Below are positions 37,401-45,837 of a stretch of DNA of 64,000 nt, one piece after another (position 1 is the stretch's first letter; each line of letters begins with the position of its first letter). Below the pieces are notes generated by a model. The model was not told where the DNA came from and made no database searches. It saw only the letters and a list, made by a program, of their open reading frames with translations. Source of the stretch: Flavobacteriaceae bacterium (GTDB lineage: Bacteria > Bacteroidota > Bacteroidia > Flavobacteriales > Flavobacteriaceae); the NCBI GenBank assembly GCA_030148025.1, contig JASBUG010000008.1:104390-168389 (forward strand), read 5' to 3'. A program made the translations under genes and the position numbers.

Positions 37401-39360
37401 TTGCTGGTGTTGTCGCATTACATACAACAGCTCCTTCAATCGAAAAGTTAGCATTAGAGATGTCAAAGAAAATATTGTTACTACCTCTAACCATTATTCT
37501 GTTTTGGGTTCCAACATTGTTTGGCACAGTTATATCATGCGATCCATCATTAGGAACACCGCTTGCTAAAGCAATGGTATAAGTATCTCCGCCATCGGTT
37601 GATAAATAGATATCGACATTAGCAGCATTAATTCCATTTCCAGTTGTTCCAGCAACATCCCAAGTTACTGTTTGAGTTGTTCCTGCATTCCATGTAACAT
37701 TTGTATTCGGTGAATTCACCACAAATGGTCCAGCAGTTCCATTAACTGTAATAGCCATATCATCACTATTATTAGCGCCTCCACCAGCAGCATTATCTCT
37801 AACTGTTAATCTAAAATTTAAAGTTCTCCCTACATTAGGCACAGCTTCCCATTTCCAAGACGTAGCTCCTGCTTTAATAGTTTCTAGTCTTGGAAAATAT
37901 CTCTTCGTATCTGTTGTTGGATTGTATGACCTAAACAAAGGTCCAGTTGTAGCATTTACACTAGGTGTAGATGTAGATGAATTATTCTCATCCATTTGTT
38001 CCCATGTATATGTTAATACATTACCTGAATCAGCATCAGTACCAGATCCGTCTAATACAAAGGCTGTTCCTTTAGGAATGGTATAATTCGCTCCTGCATT
38101 TGCTGTGGGCACTGCATTTCCTGTAGGTGTATTTGTTTGACAGCTTGTACTTTTAATATAATCTGTTACCTGCTCAATAGAAGCGGCATGAAAATATGGG
38201 TCACTGTTTTGTTGTACATCTGTATTTGATCCTGTAATACCAGCATATCCCATAATAGTAGATCCACTACCTGGTTCGAACTGTACATTCGTTCCTTCAT
38301 TACCTCCATGCGTCCAAGTATGGTTTGCTCCAAACTGATGCCCTAACTCGTGTGCTACATAATCTACATCAAATGGGTCTCCTTCAGGAGTAGTATGTGA
38401 TGTCCATCCACGTCCTTTTTGGTTATCTACACAAACGCACCCTATACATCCTGCATTACCATTGTTCTGAAGGTTGGCAAATAAGTGTCCTACATCATAA
38501 TTGGCTTCCCCGATGACAGAAGTTAAAGTAGATTGAAGCTGACTTCCATAATTGCTTGTTGTGCTTCCATAAGGATCGCTTCCAGAATTGGTATAAATAA
38601 CATCATCTGTATTTGCAATTAATACTAGAGTTACGTTAAAATCAGTTTCGTAAATACCATTAACTCGGGTCATAGTTGTATTCATCGCTGCTAATGCCTG
38701 AGCTTTAGTTCCACCATGGTAATTGGTATATTCACCCGTTGCTGAAACAGCTAATCTATAAGTACGAAGTATTCCATCGTCTGCATTTCTTAAAGTACTA
38801 CTCCCTCCAGAAATGGCTTTTTTAGTTTTACTAGTTACTTCACACTCAAAATCACTAAAATCTGCTGTTCTATCTCTCCTTTTGTAAACCGTATATTGAG
38901 ATAAATCATCTGTAATTGGCTCAATAAACGCTGCCTCACTATTGGCAGATAGACGCATACTTTGTAAACCTAATGGAGATACACTAAATCTAATTCTGGC
39001 CGAAGGATCTTCTACACCTTGACCTGCATACGATTTGATTCCAGGATACTTTGCGCTTAATTCAGGATGCATTACTGGTGCTTCCATAATACGGTAATGT
39101 TCTAAAGAGCCATCGTGACTAGGAAATGCAATAATTAAATTTGATTGTCCAGAGAATGACCCTCTAAGAGGCGCATTTTTTAAGGCCTTTTTCATAGCTT
39201 TCATATCCAACCCATAAGTCTGAGTTGTTGGTAAGCTTTGCTTAGATGATTTAATACTAGACTTGCTTACTGGTATGGCTTTTTGCCAAAAAGATTTGTT
39301 TTGAGACAAAACAAGAGTGGTACTCATACACAGTATGAGTAGTAGTAGTGTTTTTTTCAT
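34405..39360 (-). CDS. Secreted reprolysin-type zinc metalloprotease with T9SS type A sorting domain
   Basis: A 1651-residue multidomain protein. In order: signal peptide (KKTLLLLILCMSTTLVLSQ), propeptide, catalytic domain with HELGHQFGANH near 340 and Met-turn STIMGYAG, linker/Ig regions, a fibronectin III domain (about 645-740), a GEVED domain ending YGEVEDYTV (about 742-880), four DUF5011 Ig-like repeats (about 883-1207), two MAM-like domains (about 1215-1375 and 1380-1550), and a sorting domain (LYPNPVKGNNLNIV to RFIKE). It should be released or surface-attached by T9SS and digest external protein. A terminator lies downstream. Confidence 0.92.
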   Translation of the reverse strand: MKKTLLLLILCMSTTLVLSQNKSFWQKAIPVSKSSIKSSKQSLPTTQTYGLDMKAMKKALKNAPLRGSFSGQSNLIIAFPSHDGSLEHYRIMEAPVMHPELSAKYPGIKSYAGQGVEDPSARIRFSVSPLGLQSMRLSANSEAAFIEPITDDLSQYTVYKRRDRTADFSDFECEVTSKTKKAISGGSSTLRNADDGILRTYRLAVSATGEYTNYHGGTKAQALAAMNTTMTRVNGIYETDFNVTLVLIANTDDVIYTNSGSDPYGSTTSNYGSQLQSTLTSVIGEANYDVGHLFANLQNNGNAGCIGCVCVDNQKGRGWTSHTTPEGDPFDVDYVAHELGHQFGANHTWTHGGNEGTNVQFEPGSGSTIMGYAGITGSNTDVQQNSDPYFHAASIEQVTDYIKSTSCQTNTPTGNAVPTANAGANYTIPKGTAFVLDGSGTDADSGNVLTYTWEQMDENNSSTSTPSVNATTGPLFRSYNPTTDTKRYFPRLETIKAGATSWKWEAVPNVGRTLNFRLTVRDNAAGGGANNSDDMAITVNGTAGPFVVNSPNTNVTWNAGTTQTVTWDVAGTTGNGINAANVDIYLSTDGGDTYTIALASGVPNDGSHDITVPNNVGTQNRIMVRGSNNIFFDISNANFSIEGAVVCNATTPASLAASNVATNSATLSWDAVPGASYDLDYRQVGAGSWTTVSVTGVSHALSGLNPTTQYEARVRSKCPDNATSAYSATINFTTTDVQLNYCDSASTNVNDEYISNVQLNTINNSSGAQFYSDFTNISTTLTKGEQYTITVTPTWTGTVYNEAYSVWIDYNRDGDFNDAGEQVWTQSPTKTTPVSGSFTIPSGAIESSTRMRVSMKYNGVPTSCESFTYGEVEDYTVIIASATPDTTAPVITLNGATPVNLELGSTYTEQGATATDDVDGDISANIIVGGDTVDTNTVGTYVITYNVSDAAGNAATEVTRTVNVTPDVTIPVITLIGPSTVNLTVGDAYTDQGATATDNIDGDISANIVVGGDAVNPNTVGTYVVTYNVSDAAGNAAAEVTRTVNVAADTTAPVITLVGASTINLNVGDTYTEQGATATDNVDGDISANIVIGGDTVNTSAAGTYVVTYNVSDAAGNAATEVTRTVNVAADTTAPVITLTGATTINLIVGDTYTEQGATATDNIDGDISANIVIGGDAVNTAVAGTYIVTYNVNDAAGNAATQVTRTVNVSEPTSGCSGGISTFPYNEGFENTLGGWTQSTADDINWTVDANGTPSNNTGPSSASQGTYYIYVEASSPNYPSKRAILNSPCFDLSGMSEATFSFKYHMYGSNDMGTIDLEASNDDGATWTSIWSQSGNKGNSWQTANVDISAYTGGGAQFRFNRNVGGTWQADIAIDDVSVFEGGVVVNSCSGGITSYPYSEGFENTLGDWTQSTADDINWTVDANGTPSNNTGPSSATQGTYYIFVEASGNGTGYPNKQAILNSPCFDLSGQSAATFSFSYHMYGASDMGSISLEASVDDGASWTSIWSETGNKGNSWLTANIDLAAYVGGSVQLRFNRITGSTWQADIAIDNVNLTSTSSSRGDDITVSSRGSIENSIKLYPNPVKGNNLNIVTSLKDVSYEVYNMLGQVVAKGKVVNNKVDVSGLESAVYQIRFTAESKAYTKRFIKE
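34690..35690 (-). repeat. Two tandem MAM-like domain repeats (coding)
   Basis: Two units of about 160 residues, about 34690-35180 and 35200-35690. They share GFENTLG, TQSTADDINWTVDANGTPSN, ILNSPCFDLSG and TWQADIAID. The DNA is also very alike, so duplication was recent or is kept alike by gene conversion. Confidence 0.8.
35730..36710 (-). repeat. Four tandem DUF5011 repeats (coding)
   Basis: Four units of about 80 residues, each with APVITL or IPVITL, YTEQGATATD or YTDQGATATD, VDGDISANI or IDGDISANI, GTYVVTYNVSDAAGNAA and TRTVNV. The units are highly alike at protein level. Confidence 0.85.
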
Positions 39361-39469
39361 ATGTAATAGTTATTTAATGAGAGGGTTATTAAAAATCCGA
39401 TTGAATTTAGTAAAATTTTAACAATCTAAAGGCTACAAATAATAACTTTTCGACGAAAAAAATGAACAA

Positions 39470-39484
39470 TACGGGAATCCCGTA
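39470..39484. promoter_or_regulatory. Perfect palindrome TACGGGAATCCCGTA, possible operator
   Basis: Seven-base arms around a single central A, GC-rich in an AT-rich gap between two divergent genes. It is 80 bases before the ABC ATPase gene and 110 bases before the metalloprotease gene. It lacks a T-run, so it is a better operator candidate than terminator. Confidence 0.5.
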
Positions 39485-39564
39485 ATTTGAATGAAGAATT
39501 TTTTTACTTTACTCTTTCATTTAAGTAAATTCTAAATCCTCTATTTATTTTTTTACTTTTAAGC

Positions 39565-41256
39565 ATGTCAAAAAAAGCAATTCTTTCTATAAAAGATTTA
39601 TCTATTTCTTTTAAAAACAATTCGATCAAAAACAGAATTATAAAAGGTATTTCTTATGATTTAAAAGAGAATGAAATTTTAGGCATTGTAGGTGAGTCTG
39701 GAAGTGGTAAATCAGTTTCTTCTTTAGCCATTACAGGTTTGTTGCCAAAAGGTAACAGTTCAATTGATTCTGGCAAGATTATTTTTCAAAATAATGACTT
39801 AACAACTTTTAGTTCTAAAGAGTTTCAAAGCATTAGAGGAAAAGAAATTGCCATGATATTTCAAGAACCCATGAGCTCATTAAACCCATCTATGACTTGT
39901 GGAAATCAAGTAGCAGAGATTCTTACGCAACACACCAACCTAAACCAAAACGACAAGAAAAATAAAGTGTTAGAGTTATTTAGCAATGTCAAACTCCCTG
40001 ACCCTGATTCGGTGTTTAATAAATATCCTCATGAAATTTCGGGTGGACAAAAACAGCGAGTTATGATAGCCATGGCCATTGCATGTAACCCAAAAGTATT
40101 AATAGCAGATGAGCCAACAACTGCACTTGACGTTACGGTACAAAAAGATATCATTTCCCTTTTAAAAGCACTACAGAAACGTCATGGTATGAGTATTATT
40201 TTTATATCACACGACTTGTCTTTAGTTTCTGAAATTGCAGATCGTGTTTTGGTGATGTATAAAGGAGCTATAGTAGAACATGGTGATGCGTACAAAATTT
40301 TCAAAACACCAGAACATCAATATACACGAGCCTTAATAAACTCAAAGCCATCTTTAAACATACGATTAAAACAGCTTCCAACCATTCAAAACTTCATTGA
40401 AGAATCGATCTCGTATGAAGAAGTGTCAAAAGAAGAACGACAAAAAAATCATTCCAGAATTTACTCAAAACCACCGTTACTTGAAGTAAAGAATCTATAT
40501 AAAGAATATATCTCTAAAGCAGGATTTTTTAAAAAGAATCAAGTGTTTAAAGCGGTTGATAATGTAAGTTTCAAACTTTATGAAGGTGAAACTTTAGGCT
40601 TAGTAGGAGAATCTGGATGTGGAAAATCGACATTAGGAAACGCTATTTTACAGCTTAATAAAGCTACTTCCGGATCTATATTCTATAAAGGAGCGGACAT
40701 TACTAATTTATCATCACAAGATCTGCGTATTTTAAGAAAAGACATTCAAATTATATTTCAGGATCCTTTTTCTTCTCTAAACCCTAGAATACCTGTGGGC
40801 AAAGCAATTGTAGAGCCTATGAAGGTTCATAAATTGTACAATTCTGATAAGGAACGAAAACAAAAGGCTATTGACATTTTAGAACGTGTAGGTTTAAGTA
40901 AAGAGTATTTTAATCGCTATCCACATGAATTCTCAGGTGGTCAGCGTCAACGTATAGGTATCGCTAGAACTATTGCCTTACAACCTAAATTGATTGTTTG
41001 TGATGAGTCTGTCTCTGCACTTGATATTTCAGTACAAGCACAGGTTTTAAATTTACTGAACGAACTTAAAGACAACTTTGGGTTTACCTATATTTTTATT
41101 TCACACGATCTGGCTGTAGTTAAGTATATGAGTGATCAATTATTGGTAATGAATAAAGGGAAAATAGAAGAAATTGGAGATGCCGATGACATTTATCGAG
41201 CACCAAAAACAGCCTATACAAAAACCTTAATTGAAGCTATCCCAAAAGGATTATAG
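39565..41256 (+). CDS. Duplicated peptide ABC transporter ATP-binding protein (DppD-DppF type)
   Basis: A 563-residue fusion of two oligopeptide-type ATPase domains, as in YejF/GsiA. Domain one (about 5-260) has GESGSGKS, SGGQKQRV and DEPTTALD. Domain two (about 310-560) has GESGCGKS, SGGQRQRIG and, in place of the usual DEP, CDESVSALD at the Walker B end. Each domain ends with the oligopeptide-ABC tail (TPEHQYTRALINSKP; APKTAYTKTLIEAIP). Permease and binding-protein genes are not adjacent, so it must pair with partners elsewhere. A strong terminator follows. Confidence 0.92.
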   Translation: MSKKAILSIKDLSISFKNNSIKNRIIKGISYDLKENEILGIVGESGSGKSVSSLAITGLLPKGNSSIDSGKIIFQNNDLTTFSSKEFQSIRGKEIAMIFQEPMSSLNPSMTCGNQVAEILTQHTNLNQNDKKNKVLELFSNVKLPDPDSVFNKYPHEISGGQKQRVMIAMAIACNPKVLIADEPTTALDVTVQKDIISLLKALQKRHGMSIIFISHDLSLVSEIADRVLVMYKGAIVEHGDAYKIFKTPEHQYTRALINSKPSLNIRLKQLPTIQNFIEESISYEEVSKEERQKNHSRIYSKPPLLEVKNLYKEYISKAGFFKKNQVFKAVDNVSFKLYEGETLGLVGESGCGKSTLGNAILQLNKATSGSIFYKGADITNLSSQDLRILRKDIQIIFQDPFSSLNPRIPVGKAIVEPMKVHKLYNSDKERKQKAIDILERVGLSKEYFNRYPHEFSGGQRQRIGIARTIALQPKLIVCDESVSALDISVQAQVLNLLNELKDNFGFTYIFISHDLAVVKYMSDQLLVMNKGKIEEIGDADDIYRAPKTAYTKTLIEAIPKGL

Positions 41257-41282
41257 CATAAACAGTTTTTTTATTAAACGCA

Positions 41283-41305
41283 AAAGACTCCTGAGGAGTC
41301 TTTTT
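41283..41305 (+). terminator. Intrinsic terminator after ABC ATPase gene
   Basis: AAAGACTCC pairs with GGAGTCTTT across a TGA loop, followed by further T residues. Confidence 0.85.
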
Positions 41306-41479
41306 GTGTTTTGAATGTGTGCTATAATTTTGTTAAATCTATAAGTAGGTTCAGGTAGATTTGGTGCAACATTCATAAGTTAAATTCATGATAGATTTGG
41401 AAATCTATTCTAAATGTTTGGTTTGATTTGGTGATGCTAATATGAAACATTTTTTTGGTTAAATCAGTTTAAAAGCATA

Positions 41480-41524
41480 AAAAATCGATGAAATGCATTA
41501 AATTTTAACATTTCATCGATTTTT
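41480..41524 (-). terminator. Long hairpin terminator after CoA-transferase operon
   Basis: A perfect 16-bp inverted repeat (AAAAATCGATGAAATG and its complement) with a 13-base loop, 39 bases past the scoB stop. A- and T-tracts on both sides allow termination in either direction. Confidence 0.8.
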
Positions 41525-41563
41525 CTCTATTTCCGTGTTACCTTTCCTTAAATAAATAAGAAA

Positions 41564-42220
41564 CTAAATTACCATTTCAGGAATCTCTCCTTCAACAACT
41601 AAAGCACCTTCTGTAGCATTTTCTATGTCTTCTACCGATACTCCTGGTGCGCGTTCTAATAATTTAAATCCGTCATCAGTTACTTCCAGTACAGCCAAAT
41701 TGGTAACTATCTTTTTTACACAACCTACTCCAGTTAATGGTAAAGAACATTTTTTAAGTAATTTAGACTCGCCTCTTTTATTGGTATGCATCATTGCTAC
41801 TATAATATTTTCGGCACTTGCTACAAGATCCATGGCACCTCCCATACCTTTTACCATTTTACCAGGTATTTTCCAGTTAGCGATATCTCCATTTTCTGCT
41901 ACTTCCATAGCTCCTAATATAGTTAGATGCACATGTTGCCCTCTTATCATTGAAAAACTCATAGCAGAGTCGAAGAAGCTCGCTCCTGGCAATGTGGTTA
42001 TCGTTTGTTTTCCAGCATTTATAATATCGGCATCTTCTTCGCCTTCAAAAGGAAAAGGTCCCATACCTAAAACACCATTCTCGCTTTGAAATTCAACTTC
42101 AATATCGTCTCTCACAAAATTGGCAACCAAAGTAGGAATACCAATGCCTAAATTTACATAGTAACCGTCCTGCACTTCTTTTGCAATACGTTTAGCAATT
42201 CCGTTTTTATCTAATGCCAT
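41564..42220 (-). CDS. scoB: 3-oxoacid CoA-transferase subunit B
   Basis: A 218-residue beta subunit of the succinyl-CoA:3-ketoacid (or acetate/acetoacetate) CoA-transferase. The catalytic glutamate is in EFQSENGVLGMGPFP, and GGAMDLVASAENIIVAM and LPLTGVGCVKKIVTNLAVL are family blocks. It moves CoA between succinate and acetoacetate in the cytoplasm. It follows subunit A with one intervening base, and the operon ends at a strong hairpin. Confidence 0.93.
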   Translation of the reverse strand: MALDKNGIAKRIAKEVQDGYYVNLGIGIPTLVANFVRDDIEVEFQSENGVLGMGPFPFEGEEDADIINAGKQTITTLPGASFFDSAMSFSMIRGQHVHLTILGAMEVAENGDIANWKIPGKMVKGMGGAMDLVASAENIIVAMMHTNKRGESKLLKKCSLPLTGVGCVKKIVTNLAVLEVTDDGFKLLERAPGVSVEDIENATEGALVVEGEIPEMVI

Positions 42221-42221
42221 G

Positions 42222-42923
42222 TTATTGTTTTTGTCTTACTGTTCGTTGTTCAATTCTTTTCTCGTAGATCTCACCTTTAAATATACGTTGCACAAAAATT
42301 CCTGGAATATGTATCTGATTTGGATCTAAGGTACCTACTGGGACTAACTCTTCCACCTCAGCAACGGTAATTTTTGCTGCGCCACACATATTAGGATTAA
42401 AGTTTCTGGCAGTTCCTTTAAAAACAAGGTTCCCAGCTTCATCACCTTTCCACGCTTTTACAAATGCAAAATCTGCTTTAAAGGCATGTTCTAAAACATA
42501 CATTTTACCATCAAATTCACGGGTTTCTTTTCCTTCAGCAACTTCAGTCCCATAACCTGCAGGAGTATACACAGCAGGGAAACCTGCTTGAGCTGCGCGA
42601 CAACGTTCTGCCAATGTGCCTTGAGGAATGAGTTCTACATCTAATTCGCCACTTAACATCTGACGTTCAAACTCATCATTTTCCCCTACATAAGAAGAGA
42701 TCATTTTTTTTATTTGATGATTCTGGAGTAATAAGCCTAATCCAAAATCATCAACTCCTGCATTATTAGAAATACAGGTAACACCTTTTACACCAATTTT
42801 CACCAACTCTGAAATGCAGTTTTCAGGTATACCACAAAGCCCAAAGCCTCCAAGCATTAAGGTCATATTATCAGAAACACCTTGTACAGCAACAGCGGCA
42901 TTTTCAACCTTTTTATTTATCAT
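42222..42923 (-). CDS. scoA: 3-oxoacid CoA-transferase subunit A
   Basis: A 233-residue alpha subunit. The signature [13 protein letters not shown] is near the N-terminus. [43 protein letters not shown] and [21 protein letters not shown] mark the CoA-transferase alpha fold. It forms a heteromer with the product of the next gene and lets the cell use acetoacetate or make succinate during ketone or branched-chain turnover. Confidence 0.93.
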   Translation of the reverse strand: MINKKVENAAVAVQGVSDNMTLMLGGFGLCGIPENCISELVKIGVKGVTCISNNAGVDDFGLGLLLQNHQIKKMISSYVGENDEFERQMLSGELDVELIPQGTLAERCRAAQAGFPAVYTPAGYGTEVAEGKETREFDGKMYVLEHAFKADFAFVKAWKGDEAGNLVFKGTARNFNPNMCGAAKITVAEVEELVPVGTLDPNQIHIPGIFVQRIFKGEIYEKRIEQRTVRQKQ

Positions 42924-42956
42924 TTTTATTTTGATTTAATGATTGAAATTTACAAA

Positions 42957-42985
42957 ATAAAAAAGCCATTCTAAAGAGAATGGCT
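42957..42985 (-). terminator. Intrinsic terminator of the RicT-gldH-PBP1A operon
   Basis: On the minus strand AGCCATTCT pairs with AGAATGGCT across CTTT and is followed by a T-run, just past the PBP1A stop. Confidence 0.8.
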
Positions 42986-42992
42986 GCTGTTT

Positions 42993-45341
42993 TTAAAAAT
43001 CTATTTCGGGGTCATCGTCTTGTTTACCTTTGCCCAGTACTTTGAGACTATCACGATGTTTTTCACAATCTAAAACAATAGATAACTCGCTAGGTTTTTC
43101 AAAAGGTTCTTTAGACACGTTTAACGCTTCGTCGTTATAACAACTTTTCATATATAAAGCCCATATTGGCAGAGCCATTGACGCTCCCTGACCATAAGTA
43201 ATTGTTTTAAAATGTGCTGCTCTATCTTCTGCACCTACCCAAACACCTGTTACCAGATTAGGTACCATCCCCATAAACCAACCATCACTATGGTTTTGTG
43301 TAGTTCCCGTTTTTCCAGCAATAGGATTATCAAACTCATAAGGATACCCAGTAATTATTTCTTTATATACGGCTTGATCTCCTGCTGTATTATGCCTTAA
43401 TCGCATTCCTGAACCACTTTTAGTCACTCCTTCTAATAAATTTACAGTAACATAAGCTGCTTCTTCGCTTAACACATCTCTGGTTTCAGGTGAGAACTGA
43501 AATAAAACCGTACCATTTTTATCTTCGATTCTAGTTAACATTACTGGCTTAGTATACACTCCTTTATTGGCAAAAGTAGAATAGGCTGCTACCATTTCGT
43601 ACACACTTAAATCTGGTGTTCCTAAAGCAATAGACGGTACAGGTAAAATATCTTGTTCTACACCCAAGCTTTTAGCTAAATCTACCACAGGTTGTGGTCC
43701 AATTTCGTTTATTAATCTCGCTGTAATAGTGTTTACAGAATTTGCCAAAGCATCTTTTAATGTTCTTGTGCCTCCGTATTTTCCACTAGAATTTTTAGGC
43801 GTCCATGGTTCTGGATTTCCATACTTATTGGCTTCAATAGTAATTTGTATATCTGGTAAAGTATCGCATGGAGACAAATGCAATTGATCTATCGCTGCTG
43901 CATATACAAACGGTTTGAAAGTAGACCCTATTTGGCGCTTTCCTTGCTTAACCATATCATACTTAAAGTGGCGATAGTTCATCCCACCAACCCAAGCTTT
44001 AACATGACCTGTTTGCGGTTCCATAGACATCATTCCTGTACGAAGAAAGTGCTTATAATAACGCATAGAATCCATTGGTGTCATCACCGTATCAATCTCT
44101 GCATATTCTCCATCTTTCCATGAAAAGATCGACATTTTAACAGGTTTGGTAAATGATTCTCTTATTTCTTCTTCAGACTTTTTAAGATCGTATTTCATAT
44201 GTCGCCAACGCTCAGATTGCCTAACCGAGTTGCGCATTAAAGTATCTATAGCGCCATAGGTTAAATCTAAAAATGGTGCTGTTGGATTACGTCTCTTTGT
44301 GTTTTGGTGAAAAAATTCAGCTTGTAATTTAGGCATGTGTTGCTTTACAGCTTCTTCTGCATGTTTTTGCATACGAGAATCGATGGTTGTATAAAATTTT
44401 AAACCATCTTTATAGATGCTATATTTTGATCCGTCTGGTTTTCTATTATTAGGATCGTTTACCCATTTCTTTAATTCTTCCTGCAAATACGCTCTAAAAT
44501 AAGTGGCTGTTCCATCATTATGCGACTGTGGCGTGTATTTTAGATCTAAATCTGTTTTCTGAAGTGAATCTTTAACAGCTTCAGTAATGTAGCCATACTT
44601 ATGCATTTGTGCCAACACAACATTTCTTCTGTTTTTAGTACCTACAGGGTTTCTATGTGGTCGTGGGTTGTAAAGTGATGAGTTCTTGAACATTCCAACC
44701 AACATTGCCGCTTCCTTTATCTCTAAATCCTTTGGTTCTTTATCAAAATAGATTCTTGATGCCGAACGAATACCATCTCCAAAGTTTCCAAAATCATAAA
44801 TATTAAAATATTGAGCTATTATTTCTTCTTTGGTGTATTGACGTTCTAAACGCGTAGCAATTACCCATTCTTTAAACTTTTGGGTAATCCTTTCTAATGT
44901 ATTTTGAGAATGTTCACCAACAAATAATTGTCTTGCCAACTGCTGCGAAATGGTACTAGCCCCTCCTCTTTTACCTAAAAATGCAAAAGCCCTTAAAGTA
45001 CCGCGAGCATCAATTCCTGCATGTTCATGGTACCTCGCATCTTCTGTGGCTATTAAAGCGTCTACTAAATGTTTAGGCAGCTCGTCGTATTCAACAGGAG
45101 TTCTATTGTCACTTAAGTAAAACTTCCCCAGGGTAACACCATCAGACGAAATAATTTCTCCTGCTAAATTAGTGCTTGGGTTTTCTAATTGTGTATGATC
45201 GGGCATCTCTCCAAACACACCCCAAGCAGCCAATTGAAATACTAAGAAAAAAGCAACAACTCCAGCGCCAAACAACATCCAAAACCAACGAATGTATTTT
45301 GAAAAATTTACTGTTTTATCTGCTTTCTTTTTAGTTGCCAT
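42993..45341 (-). CDS. Class A penicillin-binding protein 1A (transglycosylase/transpeptidase)
   Basis: A 782-residue bifunctional enzyme. One membrane helix at about 17-37 is followed by a GT51 glycosyltransferase domain with the catalytic Glu in ATEDARYHEHAGID and STISQQLARQLF. The transpeptidase domain then shows GSTFKPF (SxxK), ANSVNTIT (SxN) and KTGTTQNHSDGWF (KTG). It polymerises and cross-links peptidoglycan at the periplasmic face. It follows gldH with one base between, the common order in gliding Flavobacteria. Confidence 0.95.
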   Translation of the reverse strand: MATKKKADKTVNFSKYIRWFWMLFGAGVVAFFLVFQLAAWGVFGEMPDHTQLENPSTNLAGEIISSDGVTLGKFYLSDNRTPVEYDELPKHLVDALIATEDARYHEHAGIDARGTLRAFAFLGKRGGASTISQQLARQLFVGEHSQNTLERITQKFKEWVIATRLERQYTKEEIIAQYFNIYDFGNFGDGIRSASRIYFDKEPKDLEIKEAAMLVGMFKNSSLYNPRPHRNPVGTKNRRNVVLAQMHKYGYITEAVKDSLQKTDLDLKYTPQSHNDGTATYFRAYLQEELKKWVNDPNNRKPDGSKYSIYKDGLKFYTTIDSRMQKHAEEAVKQHMPKLQAEFFHQNTKRRNPTAPFLDLTYGAIDTLMRNSVRQSERWRHMKYDLKKSEEEIRESFTKPVKMSIFSWKDGEYAEIDTVMTPMDSMRYYKHFLRTGMMSMEPQTGHVKAWVGGMNYRHFKYDMVKQGKRQIGSTFKPFVYAAAIDQLHLSPCDTLPDIQITIEANKYGNPEPWTPKNSSGKYGGTRTLKDALANSVNTITARLINEIGPQPVVDLAKSLGVEQDILPVPSIALGTPDLSVYEMVAAYSTFANKGVYTKPVMLTRIEDKNGTVLFQFSPETRDVLSEEAAYVTVNLLEGVTKSGSGMRLRHNTAGDQAVYKEIITGYPYEFDNPIAGKTGTTQNHSDGWFMGMVPNLVTGVWVGAEDRAAHFKTITYGQGASMALPIWALYMKSCYNDEALNVSKEPFEKPSELSIVLDCEKHRDSLKVLGKGKQDDDPEIDF

Positions 45342-45342
45342 A

Positions 45343-45837
45343 TTAATTATTGTCTGTTATTTTTTCAATTCTAAATCCAATATCTGTAACCCCTTCAAGG
45401 TTTTCAACACCATTTACTTCACCGTTTTTTCGCATAGCATGTTGAATATTTACCTTATAATCTCCTGCTTCTGCAAAAACCACACTTTCTTTATACCACA
45501 ATTTATTTTCTTTTACATCAGAAAATCCTGTTCCTAGAAACTCACCACTAGGTTTGGTCATAGCATATTCTAAAGTGTCTTTTACGCTTTTCCCGTTTGG
45601 AAAATTCATTTCAACTATTAAAAATAGATTACTGTACCTATACTCACTTGTGTTTCTAAGGTTCACAAATAAATTATATGGTTTTACTGAATCTGGAGGA
45701 GTAACAGTAAACTCAATTACAGAGTCTTTATGCCATTGGTTAGGTACAGATCGATACTCATCAAAAATGCGATTAGAATCGCAGGAAGTAAAGCTTATTA
45801 CAAGGATTACTAAAAACCAACCTAGTTTATTTTGCAT
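45343..45837 (-). CDS. gldH: Gliding motility lipoprotein GldH
   Basis: A 164-residue lipoprotein with the lipobox SFTSC at 15-19. The body shows the GldH pattern: IFDEYRSVPNQWHKDSVIEF, NLFVNLRNTSEYRYSNLFLI, FPNGKSVKDTLEY and a C-terminal GVTDIGFRIEK. GldH is needed for gliding and for a working type IX secretion apparatus in Flavobacterium. It overlaps the PSP1/RicT gene by 11 bases. Its presence fits the two T9SS cargo genes in this window. Confidence 0.93.
   Translation of the reverse strand: MQNKLGWFLVILVISFTSCDSNRIFDEYRSVPNQWHKDSVIEFTVTPPDSVKPYNLFVNLRNTSEYRYSNLFLIVEMNFPNGKSVKDTLEYAMTKPSGEFLGTGFSDVKENKLWYKESVVFAEAGDYKVNIQHAMRKNGEVNGVENLEGVTDIGFRIEKITDNN

Larger units (their letters stand above)
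41257..41563. other. Gene-free stretch with two terminators and a palindrome
   Basis: About 307 bases without a gene. It holds the terminator at 41283-41305, an 18-base palindrome (ATAGATTT-GG-AAATCTAT, 41391-41408) and the long hairpin at 41480-41524. I see no ORF with family resemblance. Confidence 0.6.

Noticed and set aside
41391..41408. Palindrome ATAGATTT-GG-AAATCTAT as an operator
   Set aside because: It is AT-rich, lies between two terminators and is not near any promoter, so chance is likely.
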